This document shows, in pieces, positions 1 to 13,589 of a stretch of 64,000 nucleotides of DNA (within the stretch, counting starts at the first letter, position 1; each line of letters begins with the position of its first letter). The position numbers and the translations under genes were made by a program. Source of the stretch: Paulownia fortunei (Eukaryota > Streptophyta > Magnoliopsida > Lamiales > Paulowniaceae); NCBI GenBank assembly GCA_019321725.1, contig CM033118.1:12860071-12924070 (forward strand), in the 5' to 3' direction. A model generated the notes under the pieces. That model saw only the letters and a list, made by a program, of their open reading frames with translations, had not been told where the DNA came from and made no database searches.

Positions 1-1500
1 ACTTTTAATATACACAAAAATTTAATATTTATTATATATGAATGTTATTATAGCTTTTTCGAAAATTGATCCAACAAGTTTAGCATAAGGTTAGGGCGGG
101 CCTCGAGTTGATGAGGTAAATTGGGAATGGATCTCGAATATTAAAAATAAATAAAAAAGGAGTAGTGAAGTAGGAAAAGTCTTATGTTTTAACAAATTCG
201 CTTTTTACCATTCTAGAAGACGTTGCATAAAATATTCCTTCCGTACCCTCACCCTATTCCCAAATATTATCCAAATATGGAAGCTACTACATTGCAAGCA
301 TTACATATAAACTATATGATAAACATGCCCCTCAATTTCAAGATACAAACATTGGAATTGGACTACATGACAGAATTGCCAAACCCATTACAAATAGGAT
401 GTGCATGCAAGTCATTTATGAATGGGGATCATAGAATTTTTGGCCTACCCAAAGTTGATTTGGACAAAGGAATTCTTAAATAAGCAATGACTAAATGCAC
501 GTCTACCCGACACCAAGGTTGTTCAACTTTGACAGATTCACAAACAACATCCAGTTGACCCCTTAATTGGCTGCTAAATAACACCCCACCCCACCCCACC
601 CCCACCCCCCACCCCCTCTCCTCTCTTTTTTTCTCGCATAAACTTCTATACAAGAAAATTGTATTAAGCAAATTCAACTCAACTTCAAGCATAAATGTCT
701 GTGAGAGAGATTTTCTAGCTTATTTTTTCAGTTAGTATGATACTCTCAAAGATTATTCGAAAAAACAAAATAAAGTTAATTCGAAGGACATATCATTTTG
801 TCCCCAGACAAATAAGTACTAAAAGCATGGCGTACTAAAATTGAGTTTTCTTAATACTAGGAATTGTTAAAGAAAGAGCAGTGTGATCATATACCACCAC
901 AAAGACCAGAACTGCTATAGAAATCATTGATTGGAAGAGCACTCTCGAACAAATTAAATCTAATTCTTTTTGAAATCTTAAGAAAAGATTTCTTCAAGTG
1001 GTCAAAATTCGAATACAAGGAGTTAGCTCGACTCGTCCGGGAAACCACCTCTCTATTTCTTCGCAAAGAGAACAACTACTTAGTCCCATAAAGTCAAGGC
1101 CTAAGCATAATTAATTTTTTGAAAATTCTTATCTACAAGGAGTAAGGAGTATTTCCAAACCAACGTGTTAGCAATGGAAACCGTTTTGATATATGAAACA
1201 CCTGGCATAGGTACCAAACCCACTCAAAAAACAAACTAAAAATAGAATAAAATAATATCTATTCTAGGTGTGTGTTTTAAGGTCATTTTCGTTATGACCT
1301 AGCATAACATTTATTTCAACTACCAGCCTAATAAGGGTCATTCTGCTTCATGGTAGGCACGTTGAAAAACGGCACCTTAGAAAATAGACGGAAAAAACAG
1401 ACAGAAGCAAGAAAATGATCCCCATGAACTTTTAAGATTGCAAGACTTTTAAGACCGCAAGACCTATGCATTAAAGAGGCAATCCTGTATTAGGCTTTCA
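1..1500. other. Gene-free upstream stretch with a C-rich tract
   Basis: No convincing coding region is present; the short open frames match no family I recognise and lack a coding look. The one notable feature is six runs of 4-6 cytosines separated by single adenines at 584-616, which would be G-rich on the minus strand. The rest is AT-rich unique-looking sequence leading into the promoter of the stress-protein gene. Confidence 0.6.
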
Positions 1501-1522
1501 CCTAAAATCCAACCCATATACA

Positions 1523-1538
1523 TATATATATATATATA
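1523..1538 (+). promoter_or_regulatory. TATA-rich candidate core promoter of the USP-like gene
   Basis: An uninterrupted TATATATA run ends about 90 bases before the ATG at 1627. That leaves room for a transcription start near 1560-1570 and a short 5' leader. The position suits a plant TATA box. It could also be a plain AT microsatellite, because no start-site data are available. Confidence 0.4.
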
Positions 1539-1626
1539 GGACTTAAGCATACAAATACGCATACAAGTTAGAGCAGAATACACACAGTTCACAGAGGCTC
1601 CTAACGCACCTTAAACCAATACAAGA

Positions 1627-2655
1627 ATGCCAGGCTTGTGCATGAGTCATGCTGCAACGCGCATTCGTGTCCGCGTCAATTCACGTGTTCGAGTCCGTTC
1701 GCCTTCTCAGCAATACAAGAAGACTGCAAGTTTCATTAAAGCAGAAGAGAAGTCTGAGCTTTCAAATAAAGTCGATGATGAGTTCAGCTTCAACAGTTAC
1801 TTGCCTGAGTCTGAATGTGGGAACAGAGTCATGGTTGTGGTTGATTCCAGCCCTGAAGCTAAAGGGGCTCTCGAATGGGCACTGTCTCACACTGTTCAAA
1901 GCCAGGACACAATTATTCTTTTACATGTTGCCAAACAAGGTAGTAGCACCTATTTTTCTTTCTTTGCTCAAATGATGGGCACAATTATATTGTTTTACCA
2001 CTACAGCACCTATCTGAGACAAAATATTACATGTTTCAGATGGAACAACTAATGGGGAAATTGATCAATGGGCATATGATTTTCTTCGCTCCACAAAAAA
2101 TATGTGTCAACTAAAAAGACCTGAGGTGAGTGAAAATTTAGATTAAAGCTTCCTTCCTGAAAAACATTCCTTCTTATTGCAACAAGCTGCAAGAGTAAAG
2201 GCATACTTCTGAATCAAGATTTTAGTATTTAACAATTTGTCACTCTGTTTATATAGATGCCATTAGTGAAACAAGTATTTGATACAAAATATGAATTATT
2301 TCGTGCAAAAGAACTATAGTGAGATGCTGTTGATGCTATACTATATGATGCTTCTTTTACCATGAACTAGGTGCATGTTGAGATGGCAGTCCGAGAAGGA
2401 AAGGAAAAGGGAGCAATTATTGTTGAAGCAGCAAAGCGATTAAGGGTCTCACTGCTGGTTCTGGGACACCGGAAGCAATCATTTTTAAGGCGCCTGCAGA
2501 TGATTTGGGCAAGCAAGAGGATTCAGAGCAGTGTTGTGGATTACTGCATCCAAAATGCTAATTGCATGACAATTGCAGTGAGAAGGAAAAACAGGAAACA
2601 TGGAGGATATTTAATCACCACAAAACGTCACAAGAACTTTTGGCTTCTGGCTTAG
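1627..2655 (+). CDS. Universal stress protein (UspA-fold) family protein, 3 exons
   Basis: Exons are 1627-1939, 2040-2125 and 2371-2655, all with GT-AG borders; the joined frame gives 227 residues. An arginine-rich N-terminus (about 12-28) precedes the UspA/adenine-nucleotide alpha-hydrolase-like fold. The first strand is NRVMVVVDSS (66-75) with helix EAKGALEWAL, and the second strand is IILLHVAK. The C-terminus GGYLITTKRHKNFWLLA is typical of a plant-specific USP subgroup that includes Arabidopsis MRH6-like proteins (established knowledge). The Gly-rich ATP loop of classical UspA (G-2X-G-9X-G-S/T) is absent: after VLGH (163-166) comes RKQSFLRR. ATP binding is therefore doubtful. Function is probably regulatory or stress-linked but unproven. 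The gene converges on the carrier gene, with about 1.2 kb between the two stop codons. The ATG at 1627 was chosen because it opens the only frame that joins through both introns. Confidence 0.88.
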
Positions 2656-3834
2656 CAATATAATTATATTGATAATTTGAGCTTTCATGGGCATAGGAGT
2701 GTTTGCGGAAGCAAAAAGCACGTAATTTCATGTGCAACTTACCTAATCAGGAAACCAATTGTATAAAACACCAAAGACAACCTATTTAAGTTATAATACT
2801 TCATTTTTGTGGCACAGAAACCATGGATGAACAATTCGTTCAACAGAAACTTACAGCAGTCCAATTTATTATACTTGTTCCTTATGTCAAGCTTAATGTG
2901 CATCCCCCGAAGAGACAAGACACTGCAAGAGCAAGTGAATCGATTTTAAGACAGAGGGTGGAGGTTTATGAAGTGATGAAAAGAGAGAGTTAAGTAAAAA
3001 AGAGGAAAATGAAGTGCAACTGTTCTAAGCACGTGTAGTTTTGGCACTTTGATCAGTCAGGTGTCAATGGTAAGAACAGGAAACAATAGTAAAAATAAGA
3101 AGCTTACACTGTGCAAGCAGCAAAATAGAGCCATTTTTCATATCATAAAAGCTTTCTAGGCAATGCTGCATCCTCATGCCGCAGTGGAGAATCTCAAACT
3201 GCCAAAATTGCAATAGAGAAGGGAAGGATACCTTTGTCACATTAGCAAATCTCACAAGTCACAGTTAAGGGTATTTTCCTATCAGTACAATGAACACACA
3301 ATGGAATATCTACTACTAGGAATTCAATTTCCTGCCACAACAAATCTGAAGTTAAATCCAAATGGCACAATCGATCAATATTCAATTGCATCACATAATT
3401 GTACAGACAATTCAAAGCTTATCTCTTCCTTTACTATATCATACTCATCTATGCTTGAGATGAATGAACCAAGTTACGAATGCGAACAAGCTAGGAGTCA
3501 ATGTCTGTTTCCATTAAATCAGAAATTGAGTAAGTTCCACTGGATTTTTCTGCTGAAAGCTGTATCCAACACACCACCTTATTTTGCTCAACTGTAACTT
3601 CTGTATCTGCCAACAAATACCTGTTTCCTTAACCTGAATTCTGTGGAGATATTTATGTCTTCCATTTTTCTCTGAGCACAGAGCTATTTTGATATTTCTG
3701 TATACAGTCTGTCTTCACCTGTTCTTTCTGTTGTTCAACACATAGGACAAAGTCCTTTTTATGGGTTTTCAACAACAATTGACCCTTCAATTGATCAGTA
3801 TCAACACTGAGAAACAAATATTACAAGAGTCCTC
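2656..3834. other. Convergent intergenic space (two 3' UTRs)
   Basis: This stretch between two converging stop codons should contain both 3' UTRs and polyadenylation regions. The short open frames here have no recognisable homology. I see no RNA gene or transposon end. Confidence 0.55.
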
Positions 3835-6612
3835 TCATTTGAAGGCTTTCTGAGAGCTAAAGCTATAATGAGGTCTATATACAATTCTGTACAGTTGATC
3901 ATATCCAGCAAGTACTCCAGCCCCAGCCACACCAAGTAGTATGTTAGCCGTGACTCCTCTAAACAGCGCTGCAAAACCTTCAACACGAATAATTTCAAGG
4001 AACGCATGCATGGCGCTGCGATACTTCACTGGTTGTCCAGAGGTCAGCATCATTCTCCGTCGTAGAGTATCAAATGGGTAGGCACAGACCCCAGAAACAG
4101 TGGTCACACTCCAACCCAAGAAAAAGCTAGCAAAAAAATTGTCCTGCAAATTTGAAGTATTGTTCAGTTCTCTTCTTGAACTGGTGTACAAATACCATGG
4201 CAAGCAAAAAATATATAGATAAACTTTATAACAATATAAATAATACAGATAAATGAACACATTAGCACATAGCTCCCAGTCATCATGTAGAGTAAGCTTC
4301 TCCTTTTCATTTTTTGATTCTTCTTGGTGTACTACAACATGGTTACAGTATCCGGTCCTAACTAAAATTTTATTTAAACTATCAAAATTCAGCACAGGAG
4401 ATAGTTTCATGAAATTTTTAGAACAAGTTCAATACCAGCTTTTGTAACACACACAAATATCCACGTGTTACATCCTCAAGAACCCAGCATTATAGAATAA
4501 AGTTAAATGCAAATACATTTCACTAGGGAAAATTCAAGCACAAAATGATACTAGTCATAATGAGACCCACTCACCTGAAATGATCCAACCAAAACAATAG
4601 GTTTCATGGTGTCATAGATCCCAAAGTACATTCCTCGGTAAAGAGTAATTCCCAAGATTGAAACCCCAAATCCCCGATAGAGACCGGCGACTCCATCACT
4701 GGACAAGGTTTTACGGTAAACATCTACTAGCCCATTAAATTGGCGTTTCCCATTGATAGGGCACCCCCTAGCATCTGTGCCCAAACGAGTTCGTGCATAA
4801 TCTAGGTGATACAGAAATAAAGAAGTGGTAGCTCCGGCCGCACTTCCAGAAGCAACATTTCCAGCAAACCACTTAAAGTATCCATCTTTCTCTTTAGAAC
4901 ATCCAAACAGGCTTTTGAAGTAACCTTTAAATGCAAAGTTGAAGGCCTGTAGAAAATTAAAAGAATGACTCCTCGGAAAAAAACAGAAAAAACACAAGAC
5001 GAAACGAAATGAAACACGGAGTACAGCATCCTAAACGTGATAATTTTTTCTTTCTAAGTCCTCTACATGTTACTTATGAGAGGATATTCTTTCCTTAAAA
5101 AATCACCTATTCTTCGCTGGGGGACAGCAACAAATGCTCAGGACCATTTACTTATAAATTATGCTGATATTTCAAAATATGGTCTAAACATGAGATCTGG
5201 GTACTTAGTGCGGCATAATAGTATATGGATATTAAGATGAGAAGAAGGAAATGCAATGTGTTATTACAGATGTCTTGGTATCAAACTGCAGCAAAATATC
5301 AAGAGTTAAGGTTTTGTAGAAATCCAGGAAAATGATCTACTCCGTGACCTAAGCAAAGATCATTGTCCTTCTTCTTTAAACATAGAAAAATCAAACCATA
5401 TGCACAGTTCATCATTGAGGTTCTTCTGCAGCATACTATAACAGTGAGGTATATTCTCGTTACAAAAAACTCAGCGAGCCACTTAGTTCTCCGAAACAAC
5501 AAAGTGACCTTCTTCCTTTTTCCCAGTAAATCAGGAGCTTCAAATCAAACTACTTATAGCTAAAAAGAGATACAAATGATGACAACAAAATGAACAATGT
5601 TGTGAGTGAGTGGCGGTTGAACTAACAAAAATTACATATTCAAGGATGGTTCTTGCTATCGTAACAAAGAATTAGCAAAAAAGATGTAATGCCTAAATTC
5701 TGTTCAGGAACAAAATGTATTATGATAAGTACATAGTAAGGATGCTTTCAAAAACTAACAGCTATTTCAGGAAAGGGTGATCCATAATTTTAGGTTAGCG
5801 AAAAAAGGAATATGAGCATTCAAACAAGGGTGGAGAGGGTGTGAAATATTACACCTCAATCTGCTAAATCATATATAGCATTTTATTTCTTTTCTATATA
5901 TCCAGTATCCCGATGATACATGTATTTCAAGAGGTATTAGAAATAAGTTCTTTTGTTTCCATAATACATCAATTTAACATGCAATAACAACTCAACCTGA
6001 AGTGCTCAGAAAGGAAGTGAAATAGGACAATTTTATAAAATCTGAGCACAAATCAGAAACAGAATATGATTGATAGATAGATAATTTAAAAATAGCACAA
6101 TGCAAAGGCAGTTGTCCCCAAGGAATCCATAAAAATTGATAATGGTTGATTCCAAAAATTTAAAACACCAAAATAAACGTCTACGAAATTATTTAACAGA
6201 TTCTGACACCAACTAGCAAATTCAATTAGCTATATAAGGGGTTTGCATGAAAGAGCAGCAATTGCTATCATACTCAAAAATTTCAAAGTTAAAAAACTGT
6301 GAATTTTCTGCACAACTTAAATGGACTAAACAACATTGATAAGTAAAAGCATACCTGAGTGGGAATATATCTTATAACATTGGCCTGGTTACCCCTCCAA
6401 AAGGACAAAATGCCCTCCTCTCTAAAGATCCTCTGGAAGCAATCACCAACGCCCACATAAGGTCTTTGAAGCTGTCCTCTCTTCATTAACTCTCCTTGAT
6501 TCTGCAGCAAAAGCTTCACTCTCTCAATTGGTGCTGCGGCACTTTTTGCTACTACAGCTGCAGCCCCTCCCATGATGAAATCTACTGAAAATTTCTCAGA
6601 ATGTTTTGCCAT
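3835..6612 (-). CDS. ER-ANT1: ER-type adenine nucleotide (ADP/ATP) transporter, mitochondrial carrier family, 3 exons
   Basis: Exons, read on the minus strand, are 6612-6355, 4946-4575 and 4143-3835. All lie in phase 0 with GT-AG borders and give 312 residues (Arabidopsis ER-ANT1 is close to 306). Three mitochondrial-carrier repeats are visible. The signatures are PIERVK (28-33), LDYARTR around 134-140, and YPFDTLRRR (232-240). RRRMML (238-243) is the ADP/ATP-carrier signature with Leu at the last place, as in ER-ANT1 rather than mitochondrial AACs (RRRMMM). There is no long N-terminal presequence, which also fits the ER form. The family exchanges ATP for ADP across the ER membrane, supplying lumenal chaperones and other ATP users. 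The start MAKHSEKF was preferred over an upstream in-frame Met at 6681 because the carrier fold begins right after it. Intron 1 is about 1.4 kb. Confidence 0.93.
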
Positions 6613-6681
6613 AACAGACCCTCTCCCCCTTTCCCTCTTTAGTCCTGCAGAAAGGTATTGCAAGCATACATCCATAACCAT

Positions 6682-9600
6682 GTACAGAAAGCACTCTAGT
6701 TTTTTTCATTTACTATTGCTTCTTTATTGATGGGTCTTTACTTATATAAATGGAAAAATGAAATTGATTCACACAACAGAGTGAAGAAATTATAGGATTT
6801 GAAGGGAAAATAAGGAAATCATAGAGAAATTGTTGACATAATAACTTGATGTTCCAAACTGGCAAATTACAAGTACCCTAAGCATGAGAAAGAAGTAAAG
6901 TGTCTGGTTTGAAGTGGTATTCCATATTCAGTATACACAAAATGGATGTCTTCACTGTAATGAAAAGAAAGAACAAGAAATAAAGCTAAGGGTTCAGTAG
7001 TTCAATTTGACAGCACAGCTAATATTAGATCTCCTTAAGATAGTCTTCAGAAATGCCAACTATTACCACCAGTCAATGAGAATTGGCATGCAAAGCATTT
7101 GTCATCTGCCTACTTTTGAAACACATAAACGGTCACTGCAAGTTTTCTAGTACATGTCAAACAAATATTAAAAAGAACGTCATGACTTGCTGCAAGTGGT
7201 GCAGAATAACACTGCTTAACACAAAATGGATGGAGTTGTATACTTGGTTGAATTGGATGAGGAAATAGGATGGAGAAAATAAGAATGCTTGAATAACTTC
7301 AATTGTCCCATTTTGCATCACTATGTTTACAATTAGCTCTTACGAGCTGATGCCATTTCACCTGCCGAATAAATTTCTTCCGTTTGCTACTCAGGCACGA
7401 CTAAAATGTTCCGCTCAAATTTAAAGCTAAATCCATTTTGTGAGACATTGGTGACCAAAAATGGAGGTTACACCATATTGTCAAAAATTTGTCATCTGTA
7501 ATGAGAGTGCTGCCCTGATTACAAAGTTTTCCTAATATCATTTCTACCTAATTCCTCCCACACTTCTCTCCCAAACCCGTGTTGTAATTCTTCAAATCCT
7601 ACTTCAGTCTGCAAATCTCCATTAAAATGATAGGGAATTGCCAAGTATCAACAAAAGATTATCCATGATTTCATACAAAGGACCTTGCTAATAACATGAG
7701 ATTTGGATTAATAAGGAATAATATAATTAAACTAACAAAAACCCAATATAATAGATTGAAAAATTCACAAATAAAAAAAAAAAAGGTTCCTGCATCTGGG
7801 TCCTTCGCATTCCCTCGAAAATCAATATCACAGTGAAAAAATTCTACACAAATACCCACAATATATGCACACAGTCACACACACATGCATGATAAAAAAT
7901 TTAAAAGAAGAGAGAAACAGAAAAACTTACTTGGGGGGCAGGGGCAAAGGGTATGAGAAAATTCCTTTTGTTTTTTTTTTTTTTTCAAGATTTAAATTGG
8001 TACTTTGTCTTTTTCAAGATTTTCTTTTTTTCCTTCTATTTTGTCCTCAGTGTTCAAATAAATGGACCATAAAATTCTATAATTTCTTGTTATGAATTCG
8101 CGCCTCATTTCAATCTTCTGGCACTATAATTTTCCAATGCATGAAAACAGAAAACAAAAAGGAAATATTGTTATTCTTGGTAAGTTTCTAATTAAAGGGT
8201 AAGTAAATGAAATACAGAGTATATAGTCACACAGATAAATGTGGATTAAATGATAATATTCGTGACATCAACATGATAATCTCTAACAATTTTTATTTTT
8301 TTTTGTGAAAATTACCAAAAATTCCTTAAAATAAACTTTTATATGTGAAAAAAAAAAACCATCAAAATATTTTCAATCTAAAACAACTATTCAATTACTT
8401 TTCACTCCAGAAAACCAAAGGTTAATTTTTTCACTAAATTACCCTTGACTTTTTAAATTAAAGATTTAATAAAATGGTTTTTTAATAGAAATTTTTCTTT
8501 TGGCTGTTCAAATACATTTCTATAAATGATTATTTCACTTTTAATAAATTAAATTTTTGAGAACTTTTTTTTGAATTTTTAGATATATAAATTTTACATG
8601 AAAAAATTTAAATTTCTAAAATTAAACAAACTAACGAAAAGATTAAAGTTTTTCAAAGCCCACAAATTAAGTTTTGTAAAAGTTTTTAATATAAATGACT
8701 ACATAAAATTCAATATCAATAAATAAAAATTTTCTTAATGTAGAAGTTTAAGGGTAATTTCGTTTAAAAATATGTTAAAAGTTAATGATTGGATTTTTTG
8801 AAAAATGAGAAATTGGTGGAATGGGTCTTTTGGAATTGAAAAATAATTTTATAAGTTTTTGGACATAAAATTTTTTTGAAGGAATATTTCAGTGATTTTC
8901 CCTATTATTTACCTTTGGTATTGCAAATGGGTTATACTTGAACCAATTTTTATGCACTTAAACAATAATTCACGCTAGGAAGTAAGCAATTATTATCCCC
9001 CTACCCCAAAAAATTGGTATTATCGAACTTATAAAATTTTTAAAATATTTTATAAGTTATTTAAAATCTTATAAATCGTCAAAAAACATTTAGTAATTTT
9101 TTTTGTAAAAAGTTTATAAGATTAAAAAAAAAATATTTGAGAGTTTATAAGTTACTTAAAGAAAAGTATTTCAATCCCAACTTATTTTTAAAATAAGATT
9201 TTATTTTAATAAATTTTTTTAATTTTGATAATTTTAATTATAAAATTATCATTACTAACATTTTTAAAAACTTCATGATCTTAATTTATACTAACACTTC
9301 AACAACTTATTTTTAAAATAAAATTTTATTTTATAAGCTCCAATAAAATATAGGAGTTTATGATATTTTTTAAATAAGGTCAATCCAACACTCTCTTCTA
9401 AGTCTTTATCTATTAGTAAATGTTAGTTGCAAATGAATTAAAATTGTTAACTAATTCTTAAACTTTTTATTTATCACAAAAAATATTATTAGTTGATGAA
9501 TAGTTGCAGAATATTCAAGATTTTGAAGATATCCAAGTTTTATTTTCATCGATTCTATATAAAAGTAGCAAAGAATTGCCTCAACATAAAATATAATAGA

Positions 9601-12600
9601 TCAATTGACTTAACCCCTATGCCAAGAGTATTTGAAGGACTTTTTGTGAAGATGGCATTAGATACACAGATACTTAGCTCTAAGGTAAGTGGAAAATTAA
9701 TAGAATAAAACCTGGAGAGCTAATAAAATTGGTTACATTTATACTTTTATAATAGACAATCTTATTCTAAGTTTATTAATAAAATGAAAAAGTTTTTATG
9801 TTCAATTATTCTTATCAATTAGACAAATTTTCTAAATTATATATAGCTCCAGTATATGATCGTGTATATGATGGCAATTAAAGAATATATTTTTAATGGA
9901 TTTGATTTTAAATTTATTCGAAGTCGAGGATTTATTGACACGGGATATCGATAGTTCAATAGGATTTTAACACATGATACATACTCAAAAGGAGGATATC
10001 TCGCTCTATAAATATTGGTGTAGTGACACGATGCATGTGCGCGGGTGCAAGTTAGGAAATAAGTATACTGAATAACTCCGTTTAAAAATTATTAATTGAA
10101 AATATTATTTGTCAATATAAGAATTTCCTAATTAAGATAGTGCACTTAGACTTAAGGCACTATTGTAATATTGTATACGATACGTTGTTTTAATATATTT
10201 TTCGATTGTAGACAATCATAAGAAGAATACATTGGATGTAACATCTTTCTATATGCATAATAATGAGTGGACAATAAAAAATTTGTCACCTATTTAATTA
10301 AATAGGCGAACAATTTATATTTTACATAGTCTTTGACTTAGAAAACCTTGAATAAGGCATGATAAATATTACACAAGGATTATTTATTGATTCATCAAGT
10401 AGTCGATCGACTCAAAATAGAATCATAGTTATTAACTCAAATAGGATTTTGACTAATAATTATACCTTAGATTTAATTAGGAGTTTAGAAGGCAGAAGTA
10501 CCCTATTTCCATGGTACACCTAATAAGAATTAGGTTTGTAGTTTCTTCACCTAAGACTATATAGCTATAATGCACTGCTAAGTGCTTCCCATATGAAATT
10601 TTGGAATTAAGGAGTTATTTCAAAATTATTAATTAATTTTTTTTTCTTTCTTTCTTCTAGCCATTGTATCTCGCACCTCCATTTGTGTCACTTTCTCTCC
10701 AACTCAATGAGGCAAAACCTCAAAAGGCATGCAAGTTCTTTTATGGTGGTCCGTTGTCCTTACTCGTACTCTAATCAATTTCTTGCGGTGATAGTGAATA
10801 AAAGATGACACGAGACCTAAGGGAGCCAGATGGAAACAAGCTTGAGGTAGCGCTTGGCACATAAAGTATCAAATCGAACCTCCAAGTGGGGGGCCTGAGT
10901 TGGTGATCCGATTCCCACATCGAATTGGGACGGGCCAAAAGCACTCCAAAACGAAGCAAAACCCTATAGCGGACTAGAAAAATGATCAAAACAGATCCAA
11001 AACAGTTGAATTTGGGCTTGAAAAGTCACCTCCAACGAGGCCAGTCTAGTTGCTCATGTCATCAAGCTCTGAACGATTAATTAATAAAATTATTTAATTA
11101 TTTAACTAAATCACAAGAATTATAAGCACACTATTAACTTAGTTGTGAATCTAAGGATCACACATAAAATGAAAAAAACCACCTCTATCTATAAGGTAAT
11201 CCAATGAGTTATATTAAATTATTAATAGAAATCAACTAATTAGAGCTCTAATTAATTTAAGGTGTTAAATTAATTTATTCATAAATAATATAATTATTTA
11301 ATTAAACCTAATAAAATTAGGGGCTCAAGTGGAGTTAATTAATTAATTAATTATATTAAATTAATTAAGAAGTGCATAAATCAAATTAAATTAAGAAGTT
11401 AAATTAAATTATTCAATAAAATAATCTTAAATAAATTAATTTATACAATGAAATAATTTGATTATTCAATTAAGTCTAATATGATTAGTAAGAACCAAGT
11501 TTAATTAATAGAGATCAATTTAGGTGGACTTAATTAAATTTACTAAAGTCCAAGCCCAAGTTAATGGGCTCGGAGACCCATTGGAGTCTTGATTAAAAGA
11601 TCAAAGAATTCTAATCTTAGATGGATACAGGGAATCAAGATAAAGAAAGGGTAATAGACCTAATTGGATTAGGGTTGAAGGAGTGTACACATACACTCTT
11701 CATGTGTTGGATTCTTATAATCTCAAAATACTTGGCACATCGGAATTTAAAAAAAAAAAAAAAAACATACCTTACATGTATACATAAATAATTCCAGATA
11801 TATTGCAATTATTAATTATATGTATATTAATACCTATTAAATGGTATAGAAGTTTCAGGCATTAATCAGATAATAAGTGAAGTTTTTTATTTAAAATAAT
11901 GTATAAAAAATGACTCAAGTCGTCGTCTCTCCACAAACTCTTTGTGGATTCCAAACCCATTATAGGACTCATTCCCTTAGAACCCAAATGATTGTTCTTC
12001 TAATTGTATTCACATTACGAATGTGGACTCACAATTGAGTTTATATTAATAAACCACAATTTGCTGATTGTGTCTAAAAGATGTTTTGTGCGGAACAAGA
12101 ATAAATCACTATTTATTTGGTTGCGGAACATGCTGCTAGAATTTAGATTTACGCTCTCTCATGCTATGAAGTTTGTGATAAACTTAGAGCATGTGTTATA
12201 TATTCTCCAACTTGGGGGAGTGTTAATGGTATTCTTGTAAATATATATTTATTTTTATTGATATAAAATAAGTAGTTCGCTCATTGGCCTAATCTTTACC
12301 AACCCTAATGTGTATCGTTCTATTCAACATTTACATATTGCCTTCTTTTTAATGAATTTAATTATTACATTTACAGTCCCTCTAATTGGGTCAAGAGTAA
12401 AATAAGAAGCTTATTAATTTTTTTTTTGTAGATATCATTACTTTTTATCCAAAGTTTCTAATAGCACAGGAGGCTTGGAGAACATGATAAACCCCAAAGG
12501 GAAGGTTTTGAAAAATATGACAGAGGGACCATGGGAGTTAGTAATTTAAATATTTTATAGGGGAGGTAATAATAATTAACTCTTTATTTTTTCATTTTTT

Positions 12601-13500
12601 TTTTCTTTTTCCTATTTTTTTCTCACTAAAATTTAAGATGCAAATGTAGGACTAATTTTCATTAAGTTTGCTTTTCCTTTTCACTTTCTATCACTAAATG
12701 TTTGCTTGTCCTTTTCACTTTCTACCTCTAAATGTAGATCCAAATGTTCTAGTGCAAAACAATTATCTGACAGTGATGAAGAGAGCCTAACTATTTGCCT
12801 ATACATTTGCAGCTTGTTCACACTATGTATTCGATTTTGGGGTTTTTAGCCTATGTTAATGCATGTATCTTGACAAGAAAATTGTCCTTCTAAGTAACGC
12901 CACGACATAGTTTGTGGAAATTTGTACTTAAAAAGTTGGAGAAGTAATAAAAGAAAAAAGGTAAAAATGGAGGATAATTGGAAAAAGTGTTGAAAAGTGA
13001 GAATAGGACGAACAATATGTATTTAGTAGTAATATTGAAATTTTAGCCTTTTCTTGCTTTCTAATACCAAATGTTCAAAATGCCTCTTAGGTAAAAAATT
13101 TGCATTTGACTCATATCCTATTTTTCAAAAAATAATTAGGGTATAAGGATCTAAAACAATTTTAAAGTATTTATCTAAAATCACATTAAAAGTTAGGTGC
13201 ACCTCCAACCAGGCTTCTGAATTCTTCTAGGTTTCAGTTTCATTTGCGAGAATTAGAATCAGAGAGCTTTTAAAAAGTGCTTGCGACCTTTTAGCTAAAA
13301 AAAATAAATAAATTTGAATGTTTGGTTGAATTAATTTATGTGTAAGTAAATACTACTATGAATTTTTATATTGAAGTGTACCTAATTAATAATTTAATAA
13401 TTTAATTTATTATTAAATTAATCATTTAATTATATTTATGAATTAATATATATAGATATAATAATTATTATTTTTTTACGTCTATAATACATATCTTTGA
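6682..13500. other. Long AT-rich intergenic spacer with decayed repeats
   Basis: No supported gene is present. The first few hundred bases should hold the carrier gene's promoter and leader. From about 8280 to 8900 the text is a low-complexity A/T repeat relic. Between about 10450 and 12230 the composition changes: there are GC-richer blocks at 10660-11030, and a purine tract at 12211-12220 followed by TG, which would suit a retroelement polypurine tract and LTR start. No LTR pair or coding domain could be matched, so this is only a possible LTR-element relic. Confidence 0.45.
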
Positions 13501-13589
13501 TCAAACACTACAAAATAAATCACTATTTCAAAGGTCAAGTGTAATTTAAACGTCTATACCAAAAAACAAAAAAGGTTGAATCTACTATT

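Noticed and set aside
223..692. Overlapping short open frames on both strands near the left edge
   Set aside because: They overlap each other, include the C-run repeat, and match no family I recognise.
12211..12225. Purine tract followed by TG, like a retroelement 3' LTR border
   Set aside because: No partner LTR, primer site or coding domain could be found, so it is mentioned only as a possible relic.
7083..12240. Several 60-80 residue open frames in the spacer
   Set aside because: AT-rich, no start context, no family resemblance, and expected by chance over this length.
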